DNA of 64,000 nt from Ferrimonas balearica (GCF_019802055.1 NZ_JAHVHW010000007.1:1265403-1329402), one strand, 5' to 3'. Positions 36,171 to 47,777 are shown, numbered from the stretch's first letter. A program made the numbers and translations. The notes: a model not told the origin generated them from the letters alone.

Positions 36171-37454
36171 TCAGCGACAGAGACTGGCTAAGCGGTCGAA
36201 GTAGTCCGGAAAGGTTTTCGCCGTACAATCGGGGTCGTTGATGGTGACCGGGACACCACCGACCGCCAACAGCGAAAAACACATCGCAATCCGGTGATCA
36301 TTGTAGGTGTCAATTGCGGCATGCTGCAGAGAATCGACCGGTTCAACCCGAAGATAGTCGTTCCCCTCCTCAACAATGGCGCCGACTTTCTTAAGCTCGG
36401 TGGCCATCGCCGCCAAACGGTCGGTTTCCTTAACCCGCCAGTTGTAGACGTTACGGATGGTGGTCGGCCCCTCGGCAAACAAAGCGGTGGTAGCGATGGT
36501 CATGGCGGCATCGGGGATATGGTTCATGTCCATATCGATCCCTTTCAGGCTACCGCGACGTGCAGTGATGCTTTCATCTTGCCATTCGATCTCCGCGCCC
36601 ATCGCCGCTAAGGCATCCGCAAAGTATTTGTCCCCCTGCAGGCTCATGCGGCCCACTCCATGTACGGTGATCGGCCCTCCACCAATGGCGGCTGCAGCGA
36701 GGAAGTAGGACGCGGATGAGGCGTCTCCCTCAACCAGGAACCGTCCCGGGCTGGTATAACGCTGACCGGCGGCAATATGGAACTGACGATATTCGCGGTT
36801 TTCCACTTCAACGCCAAAACGGGCCATCAACGCCAGTGTGATGTCGATATAGGGCTTGGAAACCAGGTCGCCCTCAACATCAATTGTCAGGCTGTCCTGA
36901 CACAGCGGAGCAACCATCAGCAGGGCGGTCAGGAACTGAGATGAGATGGAACCGTCGATACTGACACGGCCTCCGCTTAATTGGCCAGCGTGGATTTTCA
37001 GGGGTGGAAAGCCGTCCGCCTCCAGATATTCGATCTCCGCACCGAGCGGGCGGAGCGCATCCACCAGGTGGCCGATGGGACGCTCTTTCATCCGCGGCTC
37101 ACCGGTCAGGATGTAATCGCCCTGCCCCACCACCAGTGCGGCACACAAAGGGCGCATTGCGGTACCGGCATTACCGAGAAACAGTTCCAATGCTTCGGCA
37201 CCGCGAGCCACAGGTCCCCCCTGGCCGTGCACCAGGATCTCACCGCTCTTTTCATCCCACTGATACGCCACCCCCAGTTGCTTGAGTGCATTCAACATAT
37301 GCCGAATGTCGTCAGAATCGAGCAGGTTTGTCAGTGTGGTATCACCTTCCGCCAGGGCAGCCAGCAGCAGTGCACGGTTGGAGATGCTCTTGGAGCCCGG
37401 GAGGTAGACGTCACCCTGGACGTGGGAGATAGGGGAAAGCGGTAACTGTTTCAT
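36171..37454 (-). CDS. aroA: 3-phosphoshikimate 1-carboxyvinyltransferase (EPSP synthase)
   Basis: Sixth step of the shikimate pathway, joining phosphoenolpyruvate to shikimate 3-phosphate. The 427-residue protein has the N-terminal [19 protein letters not shown] motif, [13 protein letters not shown], and the [11 protein letters not shown] segment near the end. ATG 37454 follows GGAG with 4-nt spacing; a codon five residues upstream is less likely. It lies downstream of serC and hisC on the same strand, with a terminator-like hairpin between hisC and aroA. Confidence 0.96.
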   Translation of the reverse strand: MKQLPLSPISHVQGDVYLPGSKSISNRALLLAALAEGDTTLTNLLDSDDIRHMLNALKQLGVAYQWDEKSGEILVHGQGGPVARGAEALELFLGNAGTAMRPLCAALVVGQGDYILTGEPRMKERPIGHLVDALRPLGAEIEYLEADGFPPLKIHAGQLSGGRVSIDGSISSQFLTALLMVAPLCQDSLTIDVEGDLVSKPYIDITLALMARFGVEVENREYRQFHIAAGQRYTSPGRFLVEGDASSASYFLAAAAIGGGPITVHGVGRMSLQGDKYFADALAAMGAEIEWQDESITARRGSLKGIDMDMNHIPDAAMTIATTALFAEGPTTIRNVYNWRVKETDRLAAMATELKKVGAIVEEGNDYLRVEPVDSLQHAAIDTYNDHRIAMCFSLLAVGGVPVTINDPDCTAKTFPDYFDRLASLCR

Positions 37455-37465
37455 GGTACTCCAAA

Positions 37466-37493
37466 ACAAAAAGCGGAAGCCGAAGCTTCCGCA
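37466..37493 (-). terminator. Intrinsic terminator between hisC and aroA
   Basis: The stem GCGGAAGC/GCTTCCGC with a CGAA loop is followed on the minus strand by TTTTTGTTTT. It lies 39 bases after the hisC stop and only 18 bases before the aroA start, so it would attenuate or separate aroA transcription. Confidence 0.75.
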
Positions 37494-37531
37494 TAATGGC
37501 CCGAAGCCACCTAGATGTCCATACGGACGGC

Positions 37532-38629
37532 TTAGCGCTGAGCCAGTACCACGTCCATGGCCGCCATAAAGCGGGTGTTTTCCGCTTCGGTACCGATGCT
37601 GACCCGTAGGTGGTTCGGCATGCCATAGCCCGCGATGGGCCGCACAATGACGCCCTGATGCAACAGCGCCTGATAGATGGCATTCGCGTCACCCACCTCA
37701 ACGGTAATGAAGTTACCAACGCTGGGAATGTAGGGCAGCGCGCGCTCCTTAAAGTAGGACTCCAGACGCGCCATCTCTTTCTGATTCAGGGCAATGCCCG
37801 CTTCAAGGTATTGGGTGTCGTCCAGTACCGCAGTGGCTGCTGCCAGGGCCAGACTGTTGCAGTTGAAAGGCTCTCGAACCCGGTTGAGCAGGTCCGCGAT
37901 ATCGGCGCTGGTTAACGCGTACCCCACCCGCAAGCCTGCCAGCCCGTAGGCCTTAGAGAAGGTGCGGCTGATGATCAGATTGGGGTAACGGTTAAGCCAT
38001 TGGTGGGTTTCCCCACGCTGCTCCGGCTTAACGTACTCGTAGTACGCTTCATCAAGCACCACCAGAACATTGGACGGCACCTTGGCCAGGAAGGCTTCAA
38101 TCGCCTCCGGCTGCAGGTAGGTGCCGGTCGGGTTGTTGGGGTTGGCGATGCAGATCAGTCGGGTCTTGTCGTTAACGCGGGCCAGCATCCCTTCCAGGTC
38201 ATGTCCCCACGCTTTGGAGGCGACGGGTACTGCGGTGGCGCCTACAGACTGGGTCAGCAGCGCGTAGACGATAAAGGCATGCTTATCGAAGATCACTTCA
38301 CTGTCCGGACTCACAAAAGTGCGGAACAGGATCTCCAGCACTTCATTAGAGCCATTCCCCAAGGTGACCTGCTCGGCCGTTACTTGCCAGCGTTCAGCCA
38401 GTTTCTGCTTCAGGTAGAAGCCATTGGCGTCGGGATAACGCGTCAGCTCTGCCGTCGCGGCTTCGATCGCCGTTTTGGCCAGAGGGCTGAGACCCAGAGG
38501 GTTCTCATTGGACGCCAGTTTGACGATGTCCTGAATGCCGAGCTCCCGCTCCAACTCTTCGACCGGCTTGCCGGGCTGGTAGGGGTGCAGGCCCAGAACG
38601 CCCCGGTTGGCCAGGGTCTTAATATCCAT
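37532..38629 (-). CDS. hisC: Histidinol-phosphate aminotransferase
   Basis: PLP-dependent transaminase of histidine biosynthesis. Relatives in this context can also act on aromatic keto acids. The 365-residue protein has SNENPLG near residue 40, [10 protein letters not shown], and the PLP lysine in [18 protein letters not shown]. The frame is open 43 codons upstream into serC, but ATG 38629 with AAGGA gives the proper N terminus. It sits between serC and aroA, away from any his operon, so it may be a second hisC copy. Only this copy is visible here. Confidence 0.9.
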   Translation of the reverse strand: MDIKTLANRGVLGLHPYQPGKPVEELERELGIQDIVKLASNENPLGLSPLAKTAIEAATAELTRYPDANGFYLKQKLAERWQVTAEQVTLGNGSNEVLEILFRTFVSPDSEVIFDKHAFIVYALLTQSVGATAVPVASKAWGHDLEGMLARVNDKTRLICIANPNNPTGTYLQPEAIEAFLAKVPSNVLVVLDEAYYEYVKPEQRGETHQWLNRYPNLIISRTFSKAYGLAGLRVGYALTSADIADLLNRVREPFNCNSLALAAATAVLDDTQYLEAGIALNQKEMARLESYFKERALPYIPSVGNFITVEVGDANAIYQALLHQGVIVRPIAGYGMPNHLRVSIGTEAENTRFMAAMDVVLAQR

Positions 38630-38645
38630 ATTGATGATCCTTTGC

Positions 38646-39725
38646 TTATGCTCTTCCCGCCTCAGCATGAGTGCGGGCAAACTCATCCATAAACCGAACC
38701 AAGGCGTCAACTCCCGCCTCGGGCATGGCGTTGTAGATGCTGGCGCGCATACCTCCAACCATACGGTGTCCTTTCAGGGCTTTGAGCCCGGAGGCTTCCG
38801 CTTCAGCCAGAAAGCGCTGGTCCAACTGCGCATCGTGCAACTGGAATGTAACATTCATCTCGGAGCGATGGCCCGGGGCAACCCGGTTTTGGTAGAAGTC
38901 GCTGCCGTCAATAAAGTCATACAGCTTGTTAGCCTTAGCCCGGTTGCGGGCCGCCATCTCGGCCACCCCGCCCTGCTGCTTCAACCATTGAAACACCTCA
39001 CCCGCCAGATACCAGGCAAAGGTGGGCGGGGTGTTGTACATGGAGTCGTGCTGGGCCGCGAGGGTGTAGTCCAGAATGGCTGGACACTTGGGATCGGCGT
39101 GGCCCAGCAGGTCACGACGGACAATCACCAGAGTCAGACCCGCCGGCCCAATGTTCTTCTGTGCTCCGGCATACAACAAGGCGAACCGTGACACATCCAG
39201 CTCTCGGCCGAGAATGCAGGAGGAGAGATCCGCCACCAGCGGGGCCTGCACTTCCGGGATCTCAAACATCGCCACTCCATCCACGGTTTCATTCGGACAG
39301 TAGTGCACGTAGGTATAGCCTGCGGTGTCCGGGATCCGGGAAAGATCCAGAGTTTGGGATTCGCAGCGCAGATCGAGGCGGTCGATCTCCCCGTATTTTT
39401 CAGCTTCTTCCGCCGCCGCTACGGACCATTGCCCGGTTTCCAGATAGAGTGCCTTACCCTGCCCCAACAGGTTCATCGGAATGGCGGAGAACTGTCCGCG
39501 AGCACCACCATGCAGAAAGAGCACGGCGTAGTTGTCCGGTATGCCCATCAACTCCCGCAGGTCCTGCTCTGCTCTTTCAGCAACGGCCATATAGTCGCTG
39601 CTGCGGTGGGAGAGCTCCATCACGGAGACACCCAGTCCCTGGTAGTCGCAGAACTCCTGCTGCGCCTTACGCATGACTGCGGTCGGCAACATCGCCGGAC
39701 CGGCACAAAAGTTATATATGGTCAC
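38646..39725 (-). CDS. serC: Phosphoserine aminotransferase
   Basis: Converts 3-phosphohydroxypyruvate to phosphoserine in serine synthesis, and has a paralogous step in pyridoxal phosphate synthesis. The 359-residue protein has [10 protein letters not shown] at the N terminus, the PLP lysine in [10 protein letters not shown], and [13 protein letters not shown] near the end. The start codon is GTG 39725. It is followed by hisC 16 bases downstream and preceded by the gyrA terminator, so serC-hisC is a transcription unit. Confidence 0.95.
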   Translation of the reverse strand: MTIYNFCAGPAMLPTAVMRKAQQEFCDYQGLGVSVMELSHRSSDYMAVAERAEQDLRELMGIPDNYAVLFLHGGARGQFSAIPMNLLGQGKALYLETGQWSVAAAEEAEKYGEIDRLDLRCESQTLDLSRIPDTAGYTYVHYCPNETVDGVAMFEIPEVQAPLVADLSSCILGRELDVSRFALLYAGAQKNIGPAGLTLVIVRRDLLGHADPKCPAILDYTLAAQHDSMYNTPPTFAWYLAGEVFQWLKQQGGVAEMAARNRAKANKLYDFIDGSDFYQNRVAPGHRSEMNVTFQLHDAQLDQRFLAEAEASGLKALKGHRMVGGMRASIYNAMPEAGVDALVRFMDEFARTHAEAGRA

Positions 39726-39744
39726 GTACTATTCCCTCTGAATA

Positions 39745-39774
39745 AAAAACGGGCGCCTCATCAGAGGCGCCCGT
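39745..39774 (-). terminator. Intrinsic terminator after gyrA
   Basis: The perfect stem ACGGGCGCCTC/GAGGCGCCCGT with a four-base loop is followed on the minus strand by TTTTTATT. Confidence 0.88.
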
Positions 39775-39786
39775 CTTCAATGTTGC

Positions 39787-42417
39787 TTATTCGTCGGCGC
39801 CCGTATCTTCGGTCTCGCCAGACTGGCTCTCGGCCGGGCTGTCCGCGGTGCTTTCGCCTTCCGCACCCTCTTCGAGCAATGCCTCATCCACCTCGACTTC
39901 GTCGATGCGCTCAAGGCCCACAACCTGCTCGTCTTCTGCGGTACGGATCAGGCGAACACCCTGGGTGTTTCGACCGACTTCGGACACTTCAGAAACGCGG
40001 GTTCGCACCAGGGTGCCACGGTTGGTGATAAGCATGATCTCATCATTCTCACCCACCTGAACGGCACCGACCACCAAACCATTACGCTCGCTCACCTTAA
40101 TGGAGATTACCCCTTTGGTGGCACGGCTCTTGGTCGGGTACTCCTCCTGCGGCGTACGCTTACCAAAGCCGTTTTCGGTCACGGTCAGGATGGCGCCATC
40201 GTCGCGAGGCACGATAAGGGAAACCACTCGGTCGCTGCCTTCCAGGTTGATACCGCGAACACCGGTTGCGGTACGACCCATGGAACGAACCTGGTCTTCG
40301 TTGAAGCGCACCACTTTGCCGGCGTCGGAGAACAGCATCACTTCGTTGTCACCTTCGGTGATATCAACGCCGATAAGCTGATCGTCATCTGCCAGGTTAA
40401 TGGCACGGATTCCGGAAGAAAGCGGACGGCTGTAGGCGTTCAACGCGGTCTTCTTAACGGTGCCCTTCGCAGTCGCAAACAGGATGTACTTATCTGCGGA
40501 GTACTCCTCTACCGGTAGGATGGCGGTGATACGCTCACCTTCGCTCAGCGGCAACAGGTTCACGATCGGACGGCCACGGGCAGTACGGCTGGCCAGCGGC
40601 AGCTGGAACACCCGCATCCAGTACACTTTACCGATGGAGGAGAAGCAGAGGATGGTGTCGTGAGTATTGGCCACCAGCAGACGCTCAATGAAGTCTTCAT
40701 CCTTCATCTTGGTCGCGGACTTGCCTTTACCACCACGACGCTGGGCTTCGTAGTCACTCAGAGGCTGGTACTTCACGTAGCCCTGGTGAGACAGGGTCAC
40801 AACCACATCTTCCTGGGTGATCAGATCTTCCATGGAGATGTCGGCGGAAGCGGCGCTGATCTCGGTCATGCGATCGTCACCATACTGCGCTTTCACTTGC
40901 TCCAGCTCTTCACGGATCACTTCCATCAGACGAGCGGTAGAACCCAGGATGTGTAGCAGCTCAGCAATCTGTTCGAGCAGCGCCTTGTACTCGTCCAGGA
41001 TGGACTCGTGCTCCAGACCGGTCAGCTTGTGCAGACGCAGGTCCAGGATCGCCTTGGCCTGCTCCAGAGTCAGGTAGTATTTACCGTCACGGATGCCGAA
41101 CTCCGGAGTCAGCCACTCGGGACGGGCAGCGTCATCGCCCGCTTTCTCCAGCATGCCGGCTACGTTACCCAGATCCCAACCACGGGACAGCAGCGCTTCG
41201 CGGGCTTCGGCCGGAGTCGGAGACTGACGAATCAGTTCGATCACCGGGTCGATATTGGCCAGGGCAATCGCCAGACCTTCAAGGATGTGCGCGCGGTCGC
41301 GAGCCTTACGCAGCTCATAAACGGTACGGCGGGTCACCACTTCACGGCGGTGACGGATGAAGGCTTCCAGCATCTCCTTCAGGTTGAACACTTTCGGCTG
41401 GCCGTTGGCCAGAGCCACCATGTTCATCCCGAATACGGTCTGCATCTGGGTCTGAGCGTACAGGTTGTTCAGCACCACTTCCGGCACTTCACCACGCTTC
41501 AGCTCAATCACGATGCGCATGCCGTCCTTATCGGACTCATCACGCAGACCGCTGATGCCTTCAATCTTCTTGTCTTTGACCAGCTCAGCGATCTTCTCGA
41601 TCAGACGCGCTTTGTTTACCTGGTAGGGGATCTCGTTGACGATGATCGCTTCGCGACCATTCTTGTCGGTCTCCACCTCGGTTTTGGCACGAACATAGAT
41701 CTTGCCACGACCGGTGCGGTAGGCGTCAAAGATGCCTTTACGGCCATTGATGATACCGCCAGTGGGGAAATCGGGACCGGGGATGATCTCGATCAGTTCA
41801 TCAATGGTGGCGTGTTCGTTGTCGATCAGGTGCAGACAGCCGTCCACCACTTCGGTGAGGTTGTGGGGCGGGATATTGGTGGCCATACCCACGGCGATAC
41901 CGGAGGCGCCGTTTACCAAAAGGTTGGGTACCTTGGTCGGCAGTACCGCTGGGATCTGCTCGGTGCCATCGTAGTTCGGCACATAATCGACGGTCTCTTT
42001 GTCCAGGTCCGCCAGCAGTTCGTGAGCAATGCGGTCCATGCGCACTTCGGTATAACGCATCGCTGCGGCGGAGTCACCGTCCACGGAACCGAAGTTACCC
42101 TGACCATCTACCAGGGTGTATCGCAGAGAGAATGGCTGAGCCATACGGACGATGGTGTCATATACCGCGCTGTCACCGTGCGGGTGGTACTTACCAATTA
42201 CATCCCCGACCACACGGGCGGACTTCTTGTAAGGCTTATTCCAGTCGTTGCTCAGTTCGTTCATCGCGAACAGAACGCGACGGTGAACCGGCTTAAGGCC
42301 ATCACGAACATCCGGCAAAGCCCGCCCAACGATTACGCTCATCGCGTAATCCAGGTAGGAGCTTTTTAGTTCTTCTTCGATGTTAATCGGCGTGATTTCT
42401 GTAGCCTGATCAGTCAT
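39787..42417 (-). CDS. gyrA: DNA gyrase subunit A
   Basis: Breakage-reunion subunit of DNA gyrase, which introduces negative supercoils. The 876-residue protein has the catalytic Y122 (AMRYTEV) and the quinolone-resistance region with S83 and D87 (HGDSAVYD), both the susceptible wild-type residues. The C-terminal beta-pinwheel carries the gyrase box QRRGGKG. An acidic tail ([22 protein letters not shown]-like) follows. It is divergent from ubiG. Confidence 0.98.
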   Translation of the reverse strand: MTDQATEITPINIEEELKSSYLDYAMSVIVGRALPDVRDGLKPVHRRVLFAMNELSNDWNKPYKKSARVVGDVIGKYHPHGDSAVYDTIVRMAQPFSLRYTLVDGQGNFGSVDGDSAAAMRYTEVRMDRIAHELLADLDKETVDYVPNYDGTEQIPAVLPTKVPNLLVNGASGIAVGMATNIPPHNLTEVVDGCLHLIDNEHATIDELIEIIPGPDFPTGGIINGRKGIFDAYRTGRGKIYVRAKTEVETDKNGREAIIVNEIPYQVNKARLIEKIAELVKDKKIEGISGLRDESDKDGMRIVIELKRGEVPEVVLNNLYAQTQMQTVFGMNMVALANGQPKVFNLKEMLEAFIRHRREVVTRRTVYELRKARDRAHILEGLAIALANIDPVIELIRQSPTPAEAREALLSRGWDLGNVAGMLEKAGDDAARPEWLTPEFGIRDGKYYLTLEQAKAILDLRLHKLTGLEHESILDEYKALLEQIAELLHILGSTARLMEVIREELEQVKAQYGDDRMTEISAASADISMEDLITQEDVVVTLSHQGYVKYQPLSDYEAQRRGGKGKSATKMKDEDFIERLLVANTHDTILCFSSIGKVYWMRVFQLPLASRTARGRPIVNLLPLSEGERITAILPVEEYSADKYILFATAKGTVKKTALNAYSRPLSSGIRAINLADDDQLIGVDITEGDNEVMLFSDAGKVVRFNEDQVRSMGRTATGVRGINLEGSDRVVSLIVPRDDGAILTVTENGFGKRTPQEEYPTKSRATKGVISIKVSERNGLVVGAVQVGENDEIMLITNRGTLVRTRVSEVSEVGRNTQGVRLIRTAEDEQVVGLERIDEVEVDEALLEEGAEGESTADSPAESQSGETEDTGADE

Positions 42418-42558
42418 AGAAACTAAATTCCCTCACAGCGCCCGCCACGACGGCAGTCGCCCCGGTCTTACCGGAAAAAACAGTGATTTGGCATTCTAAC
42501 ACAAGCCACCGTCAATAGAAGCGCACAAACATGGTTTCGCTGCAGCCCCCGCCATGGC

Positions 42559-42564
42559 TATAAT
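42559..42564 (+). promoter_or_regulatory. Candidate -10 hexamer for ubiG-gph
   Basis: A perfect TATAAT lies 38 bases before the ubiG start. The -35 candidate at 17-bp spacing (TTCGCT) is poor. Confidence 0.4.
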
Positions 42565-42602
42565 CGAGCCCAGTCAGAGCCTGCCAGAAAGCGGATAAAT
42601 AG

Positions 42603-43316
42603 ATGTATAACAACGCAAATGTGGATCCTTCCGAAGTCGCTAAGTTTGAACAACTTGCAGCAACCTGGTGGGATCCCGAAGGCCACTCCGGCCCCCTTCA
42701 CAAACTCAACCCCCTGCGAACCGCTTATATTGAGCGTCACGCCGACGGGCTTTTTGGTAAAAAAGTGGTCGATGTGGGTTGTGGTGGCGGCTTGCTCAGT
42801 GAGGCTATGGCCAAACTGGGCGCCCGGGTTACCGGTCTGGATATGGGCGAAGAACCTCTTGAAGTCGCTCGTCTTCACGCCCTGGAAAGCGGCGTAGATG
42901 TGGATTACCTGCAGGCCACGGCTGAACAGCATGCCGCAGATTATGCCGATCAGTATGATGTGGTGACCTGTATGGAGATGATTGAGCATGTGCCGGATCC
43001 GGGTTCCGTCATTCACGCCTGCGCCGAACTGGTTGCGCCTGGTGGTCACCTCTACCTTTCCACCATTAACAAGACGCCGCTGGCTTACCTCACCACCATT
43101 GTGGGTGCAGAACAGGTGCTCAAGGTGCTGCCGAAGGGCACCCACGACTACAACAAGTATCTGCGTCCGTCGCAGCTGATCGCCTGGTGCGAACAGGCCG
43201 GTTTGAAGGTCCGCCATGCTGATGGCGTTCGCTACAACCCTCTGACCCAGACTTTCAGCATGACCTCCTCCATGGCGGTCAACTACATGATTCACGCATA
43301 CAAGCCGGAGGCCTGA
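42603..43316 (+). CDS. ubiG: Ubiquinone biosynthesis O-methyltransferase UbiG
   Basis: SAM-dependent enzyme that performs both O-methylations in ubiquinone synthesis. The 237-residue protein has motif [17 protein letters not shown], the family pattern [18 protein letters not shown] near the N terminus, and [11 protein letters not shown]. Its stop overlaps the gph start by one base. Divergent gyrA/ubiG is a conserved gammaproteobacterial arrangement. Confidence 0.96.
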   Translation: MYNNANVDPSEVAKFEQLAATWWDPEGHSGPLHKLNPLRTAYIERHADGLFGKKVVDVGCGGGLLSEAMAKLGARVTGLDMGEEPLEVARLHALESGVDVDYLQATAEQHAADYADQYDVVTCMEMIEHVPDPGSVIHACAELVAPGGHLYLSTINKTPLAYLTTIVGAEQVLKVLPKGTHDYNKYLRPSQLIAWCEQAGLKVRHADGVRYNPLTQTFSMTSSMAVNYMIHAYKPEA

Positions 43317-43978
43317 TGTCGATTCAGGGGGTTTTGTTTGATCTTGACGGCACTCTGCTGGATACGGCGCTGGATCTCGGCGCCGCCGCCAACCGTGCCC
43401 TCGCCCGCTACGGCTATCCGCCGTTATCCGATGAGCACGCCTACCAATACAGCTCCCACGGCAGCCGGGGCCTGCTTCAGGCCGCACTGGGACCACTGTT
43501 CGAGCGCACCGACTATCACCCCCTGAAAGACGCCTTACTGGACGCCTACCTGGCTTCACTGTGTGTCCACACTCGTCCCTATGATGGCATCCATGAGCTG
43601 TTGACCCGGCTCGATGCACAGGCAGTGCCCTGGGGCATTGTGACCAATAAGCCCGGCTGGCTGACGGATCCGCTGCTGGCACAGTTGCCTCTGTTCGCCA
43701 GCAGTCGCATCAACGTCAGTGGTGACACCTTCGACGTATCGAAACCTCATCCCAAGCCTCTCCTGGCCGCCGCCGAATCTCTGCAAGTCGATCCCGGCGG
43801 TATCCTTTATGTCGGCGATGCCGAGCGGGATATGCAGGCAGCTCAAAGCGCCGGTATGAGAGGGTGTGTCGCACTCTGGGGGTATTTGAGGCCAGAAGAC
43901 AGCCCTCTGGAATGGCCCGCCGAGTGGTTTTGTGACTCACCCTATTCGCTGGTAAACAAGCTCGGCTTTAATGAGTGA
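43316..43978 (+). CDS. gph: HAD family phosphoglycolate phosphatase
   Basis: Hydrolyses 2-phosphoglycolate, for example from DNA repair. The 220-residue HAD protein has the nucleophile motif DLDGTLLDT (D9/D11), VTNKPG with the conserved lysine, and YVGDAERDMQAA as motif III/IV. It follows ubiG with a one-base overlap, as is usual for the ubiG-gph pair, and it ends at a strong terminator. Substrate assignment rests on context and family. Confidence 0.87.
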   Translation: MSIQGVLFDLDGTLLDTALDLGAAANRALARYGYPPLSDEHAYQYSSHGSRGLLQAALGPLFERTDYHPLKDALLDAYLASLCVHTRPYDGIHELLTRLDAQAVPWGIVTNKPGWLTDPLLAQLPLFASSRINVSGDTFDVSKPHPKPLLAAAESLQVDPGGILYVGDAERDMQAAQSAGMRGCVALWGYLRPEDSPLEWPAEWFCDSPYSLVNKLGFNE

Positions 43979-43989
43979 GAAATACGCAA

Positions 43990-44014
43990 ACGATCCACTG
44001 GATCGTTTTTTTTT
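43990..44014 (+). terminator. Intrinsic terminator after gph
   Basis: The stem ACGATCC/GGATCGT with a three-base loop is followed by nine T residues. Confidence 0.88.
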
Positions 44015-44119
44015 GCCAGGGCATTCCCAAGCGGGAAAAAGGTGTGCTAGGGAAGACATTGCGCCCTATAGCGCCCTTGCAGGGTTAGGCGCTACTAACC
44101 CCTTTGCTTTGGCCTCAGC

Positions 44120-44140
44120 TTACCCACAATTTTGTCCACA
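44120..44140. promoter_or_regulatory. Two DnaA-box-like 9-mers upstream of nrdA
   Basis: TTACCCACA (44120-44128) and TTGTCCACA (44132-44140) each differ from the DnaA box TTATCCACA at one position. They are in direct orientation, twelve bases apart. DnaA boxes before nrdAB are known in E. coli, so they may link nucleotide supply to replication initiation. They lie in the 374-base gap between gph and nrdA. Confidence 0.5.
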
Positions 44141-44167
44141 GCCCGCCCTCTTGAACCCACCCCGAAA

Positions 44168-44214
44168 CCGCCCTATCTTGTAGTCATCAAATGACGGTCA
44201 CCTATATGTTGTGG
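44168..44214. promoter_or_regulatory. Candidate NrdR box pair upstream of nrdA
   Basis: The proximal box (44199-44214) contains CTATATGTTGTG, a good match to the NrdR core CwAtATaTwGtg, set inside a longer GGTCACC/GGTGACC dyad. A degenerate distal box (44168-44183) with TATCTTGTAG lies exactly 31 bases upstream, the spacing typical of paired NrdR sites. NrdR represses ribonucleotide reductase genes when dATP is plentiful. Confidence 0.55.
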
Positions 44215-44259
44215 TGACCAGAACATCAAACACACTAGTCGGCACCGCAGTTTGGATGC

Positions 44260-44285
44260 CTCTTCACCTAGGCTGGGTTGAAGAG
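44260..44285 (+). other. Possible hairpin in the nrdA leader
   Basis: The repeat CTCTTCA/TGAAGAG (7 bp) with a loop of about a dozen bases lies in the leader between the NrdR boxes and the nrdA start. A T-rich tract (CGCTTTTTTGTG) follows 20 bases later, too far for a standard terminator. Function unknown. Confidence 0.25.
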
Positions 44286-44352
44286 CCTTCGTTCCGAACG
44301 CACGCCGCTTTTTTGTGTTTTAAGGGCTAAACCACGGACCAGAGCACAGGGC

Positions 44353-46626
44353 ATGAACAGTAACCTACTCGTGACGAAACGAGACGGTCGGAAGGAACCG
44401 ATCGATCTCGAAAAGATCCACCGCGTCATCTATTGGGCCGCAATGGGGCTTGATAATGTTTCCGTATCCCAAGTGGAGTTGGCGGCACAGATCCACCTCT
44501 ACGAGGGGATCGAAACCGAGGCCATTCACGAGACCCTGATCAAGGCCGCCGCCGACCTGATCAGCGCAGAGAATCCGGACTACCAGTACCTGGCTGCCCG
44601 TCTTGCGGTGTTCCACCTGCGAAAGAAAGCGTTTGGTCAGTTTGAGCCGCCCCACCTCTATGATCATGTGGTCAAGATGGTGGAGACCCGTCGTTACGAT
44701 GAACACCTGCTGGCGGACTACTCCCGTCAGGAGTTCGATGAACTGAACGCCTACATCGATCACTGGCGTGATATGAAGTTCTCCTACGCCGCCATCAAGC
44801 AGATGGAAGGCAAGTACCTGGTGCAAAACCGGGTAACCGGCGAGGTGTACGAGAGCGCCCAGTTCCTCTACATGCTGGTTGCCGCCTGCCTGTTTGCCGA
44901 TTACCCCAAGGATGTGCGTCTCGAGTACGTTAAGCGCTTCTATGACGCCACCTCCAAGTTCAAGATCTCCCTGCCCACTCCGATCATGAGCGGTGTGCGT
45001 ACCCCGACCCGTCAGTTCAGCTCCTGCGTACTGATTGAGTGTGGTGACAGCCTGGATTCCATCAGCGCCACCTCCACCTCCATCGTGAAGTATGTGAGCC
45101 AGCGTGCGGGTATCGGCATCAACGCCGGCCGCATCCGCGCTCTGGGTAGCCCGATCCGGGGTGGCGAAGCGTTCCATACCGGTATGCTGCCGTTCCTGAA
45201 GCACTTCCAGACCGCGGTGAAATCCTGCTCCCAGGGTGGCGTTCGTGGCGGTGCAGCCACTCTGTTCTACCCGCTGTGGCACCTTGAGGTTGAGGACCTG
45301 CTGGTTCTGAAGAACAACCGCGGTACCGAAGCCAACCGTATCCGCCATATGGACTACGGCGTGCAGATCAACCGCACCCTCTATCAGCGTCTGATTGAGG
45401 GCGGCGAGATCACCCTGTTCTCCCCCTCTGACGTACCTGGCCTGTATGACGCCTTCTTTGCCGATCAGGACGAGTTTGAGCGCCTGTATACCCAGTACGA
45501 GCAAGACGATTCCATTCGTAAGAAGCGCGTTAAAGCGATCACCCTGTTCAGCCTGATGATGCAGGAGCGCGCCTCCACCGGACGCATCTATATCCAGCAT
45601 GTGGATCACTGCAACACCCACAGCCCCTTCGATCCGAAAGTGGCGCCGGTGAAGCAATCCAACCTGTGTCTGGAGATCGCCCTGCCCACCAAGCCGCTTA
45701 CCCACCCCGAGGATGAGAATGGTGAGATCGCCCTGTGTACGCTCTCAGCCTTTAACCTGGGTGCCATTGAGGAGTTGAGTGAACTGGAAGAGCTGGCGGA
45801 TCTGGCCGTACGCGCCCTGGACAGCCTGCTGGACTATCAGGACTACCCCATCAAGGCCGCCAAGATCAGCACCATGAACCGCCGCACACTGGGGATCGGT
45901 GTGATCAACTTCGCCTACTACCTGGCTAAGAACGGTGTTCGCTACTCCGATGGCAGTGGTAACAACCTGACTCACCGTACCTTCGAAGCGATTCAGTACT
46001 ACCTGCTGAAGGCCTCTGTTGGTCTGGCCAAAGAGAAAGGCGCCTGCCCGGCCTTTAACGAAACCACCTACAGCCAGGGCATCCTGCCCATCGACACCTA
46101 TAAGTCGTCCCTGGACGCCATCTGTGATGAGCCGCTGCACCTGGATTGGGATGCGCTGCGTGCTGAGATTCTTGAGCATGGCCTGCGTAACTCGACGTTG
46201 TCCGCGCTGATGCCCTCTGAGACCTCCAGTCAGATCTCCAATGCCACCAACGGCATTGAGCCGCCCCGTGGTCTGGTGAGCGTGAAGGGCTCCAAAGATG
46301 GGGTGATGAAGCAAGTGGTGCCTGGCATCGAAACCCTGCGTGACAAGTACGAGCTGCTTTGGACCATTCCGAGCAACACCGGCTATCTGCAACTGGTTGG
46401 CCTGATGCAGAAGTTTGTGGACCAGGCGATCTCCGCCAACACCAACTACGACCCCAGCCGCTACGAAGGCAATAAGATGCCGATGAAGCTGTTGCTCCAG
46501 GACCTGATGCTGGCGTACAAGTACGGTCTGAAGACCCTCTACTACCAGAACACCCGTGATGGCCAATCCGATAGCCAGAGCAAGGCTGACGATAACGACT
46601 GCGCCGGCGGCGCCTGTAAGATCTAA
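44353..46626 (+). CDS. nrdA: Class Ia ribonucleoside-diphosphate reductase alpha subunit
   Basis: Large subunit that reduces ribonucleoside diphosphates aerobically. The 757-residue protein has an N-terminal ATP cone ([19 protein letters not shown]), the active-site cysteines in [11 protein letters not shown] and [10 protein letters not shown], and the C-terminal redox pair in CAGGACKI. The frame is open 25 codons upstream, but ATG 44353 gives the family N terminus. The leader carries NrdR-like and DnaA-like sites. nrdB follows 14 bases downstream. Confidence 0.97.
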   Translation: MNSNLLVTKRDGRKEPIDLEKIHRVIYWAAMGLDNVSVSQVELAAQIHLYEGIETEAIHETLIKAAADLISAENPDYQYLAARLAVFHLRKKAFGQFEPPHLYDHVVKMVETRRYDEHLLADYSRQEFDELNAYIDHWRDMKFSYAAIKQMEGKYLVQNRVTGEVYESAQFLYMLVAACLFADYPKDVRLEYVKRFYDATSKFKISLPTPIMSGVRTPTRQFSSCVLIECGDSLDSISATSTSIVKYVSQRAGIGINAGRIRALGSPIRGGEAFHTGMLPFLKHFQTAVKSCSQGGVRGGAATLFYPLWHLEVEDLLVLKNNRGTEANRIRHMDYGVQINRTLYQRLIEGGEITLFSPSDVPGLYDAFFADQDEFERLYTQYEQDDSIRKKRVKAITLFSLMMQERASTGRIYIQHVDHCNTHSPFDPKVAPVKQSNLCLEIALPTKPLTHPEDENGEIALCTLSAFNLGAIEELSELEELADLAVRALDSLLDYQDYPIKAAKISTMNRRTLGIGVINFAYYLAKNGVRYSDGSGNNLTHRTFEAIQYYLLKASVGLAKEKGACPAFNETTYSQGILPIDTYKSSLDAICDEPLHLDWDALRAEILEHGLRNSTLSALMPSETSSQISNATNGIEPPRGLVSVKGSKDGVMKQVVPGIETLRDKYELLWTIPSNTGYLQLVGLMQKFVDQAISANTNYDPSRYEGNKMPMKLLLQDLMLAYKYGLKTLYYQNTRDGQSDSQSKADDNDCAGGACKI

Positions 46627-46640
46627 GGGACAGAGACCTC

Positions 46641-47777
46641 ATGAGCCAACTGTATAGCACCTTCTCACGCATTCAGAACGACGCGCTCAAGGAGCCGATG
46701 TTCCTTGGCAATCCGGTGAATGTGGCCCGATACGATCAGCAGAAGCACCGTATTTTCGAAGACCTGATTGAGAAACAGCTCTCCTTCTTCTGGCGTCCGG
46801 AAGAGGTTGATGTCACTCAGGATCGCATCGACTACAACAAGCTGCCGGATCACGAGAAGCACATCTTCATCTCCAATCTGAAGTACCAGACCTTGCTGGA
46901 CTCCATCCAGGGCCGCAGTCCCAACGTGGCGCTGCTGCCTCTGGTGTCCCTGCCGGAGTTGGAGACCTGGATTGAAACCTGGTCCTTCTACGAGACGATC
47001 CACAGTCGCTCCTACACCCACATCATCCGGAATATCGTGAGCGATCCCGGCGTGGTGTTCGACGACATCGTCGTGAACGAGCAGATCCAAAAGCGCGCTG
47101 GCGACATCTCGCAGTACTACGATGACCTGATCCACGCGACTCAGCTGTATCAGCAGTTCGGTGCCGGCACCCACGAGATCAATGGCAAGTCAGTAACGCT
47201 CTCTCTTCGTGATCTCAAGAAAAAGCTTTACCTGTGCCTGATGTCCGTCAACGTGCTGGAAGCCGTGCGTTTCTACGTCAGCTTCGCCTGCAGCTTTGCC
47301 TTTGCTGAGCGCAAGCTGATGGAGGGTAACGCCAAGATCATCCGCTTTATCGCCCGTGATGAGCAGCTTCACCTGGTGGGCACTCAACACATGATCAACC
47401 TGATGGCCGACGGTAAGGATGACCCTGAGATGGCGGAGATCGCCATCGAGTGCCACGCCGAATCCGTCGAAATCTTCCGTCGTGCGGCGGAGCAGGAGAA
47501 AGCGTGGGCGGCCTATCTATTCAAAGATGGCTCCATGCTGGGCTTGAACAAGCAGATTGTTGAGGATTACGTTGAGTTCATCACCAACGAGCGTATGTCC
47601 GCTATCGGCTTCACGCCCATCTTCGATAAGCGCAGTAACCCGCTGCCGTGGATGAGCACCTGGTTAGAGAGCGACACCGTGCAGGTGGCACCTCAAGAAG
47701 TGGAGGTCTCCTCCTATCTGACCAACCAGATCGACAACAACCTGGGTGCATCGGATCTGAAGGATTTCGAACTCTGA
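46641..47777 (+). CDS. nrdB: Class Ia ribonucleoside-diphosphate reductase beta subunit
   Basis: Small subunit that holds the diiron-tyrosyl radical cofactor. The 378-residue protein has the helix motifs expected for iron ligands ([34 protein letters not shown]-like). It ends in the DLKDFEL tail that docks onto NrdA. It overlaps yfaE by one base. The length is normal for the E. coli NrdB group. Confidence 0.97.
   Translation: MSQLYSTFSRIQNDALKEPMFLGNPVNVARYDQQKHRIFEDLIEKQLSFFWRPEEVDVTQDRIDYNKLPDHEKHIFISNLKYQTLLDSIQGRSPNVALLPLVSLPELETWIETWSFYETIHSRSYTHIIRNIVSDPGVVFDDIVVNEQIQKRAGDISQYYDDLIHATQLYQQFGAGTHEINGKSVTLSLRDLKKKLYLCLMSVNVLEAVRFYVSFACSFAFAERKLMEGNAKIIRFIARDEQLHLVGTQHMINLMADGKDDPEMAEIAIECHAESVEIFRRAAEQEKAWAAYLFKDGSMLGLNKQIVEDYVEFITNERMSAIGFTPIFDKRSNPLPWMSTWLESDTVQVAPQEVEVSSYLTNQIDNNLGASDLKDFEL

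Noticed and set aside
41008-42369. 453-codon plus-strand open frame opposite gyrA
   Set aside because: Antisense shadow of gyrA with no recognisable domain or ribosome site.
44365-45705. 446-codon minus-strand open frame opposite nrdA
   Set aside because: Antisense shadow of nrdA; composition is not protein-like.
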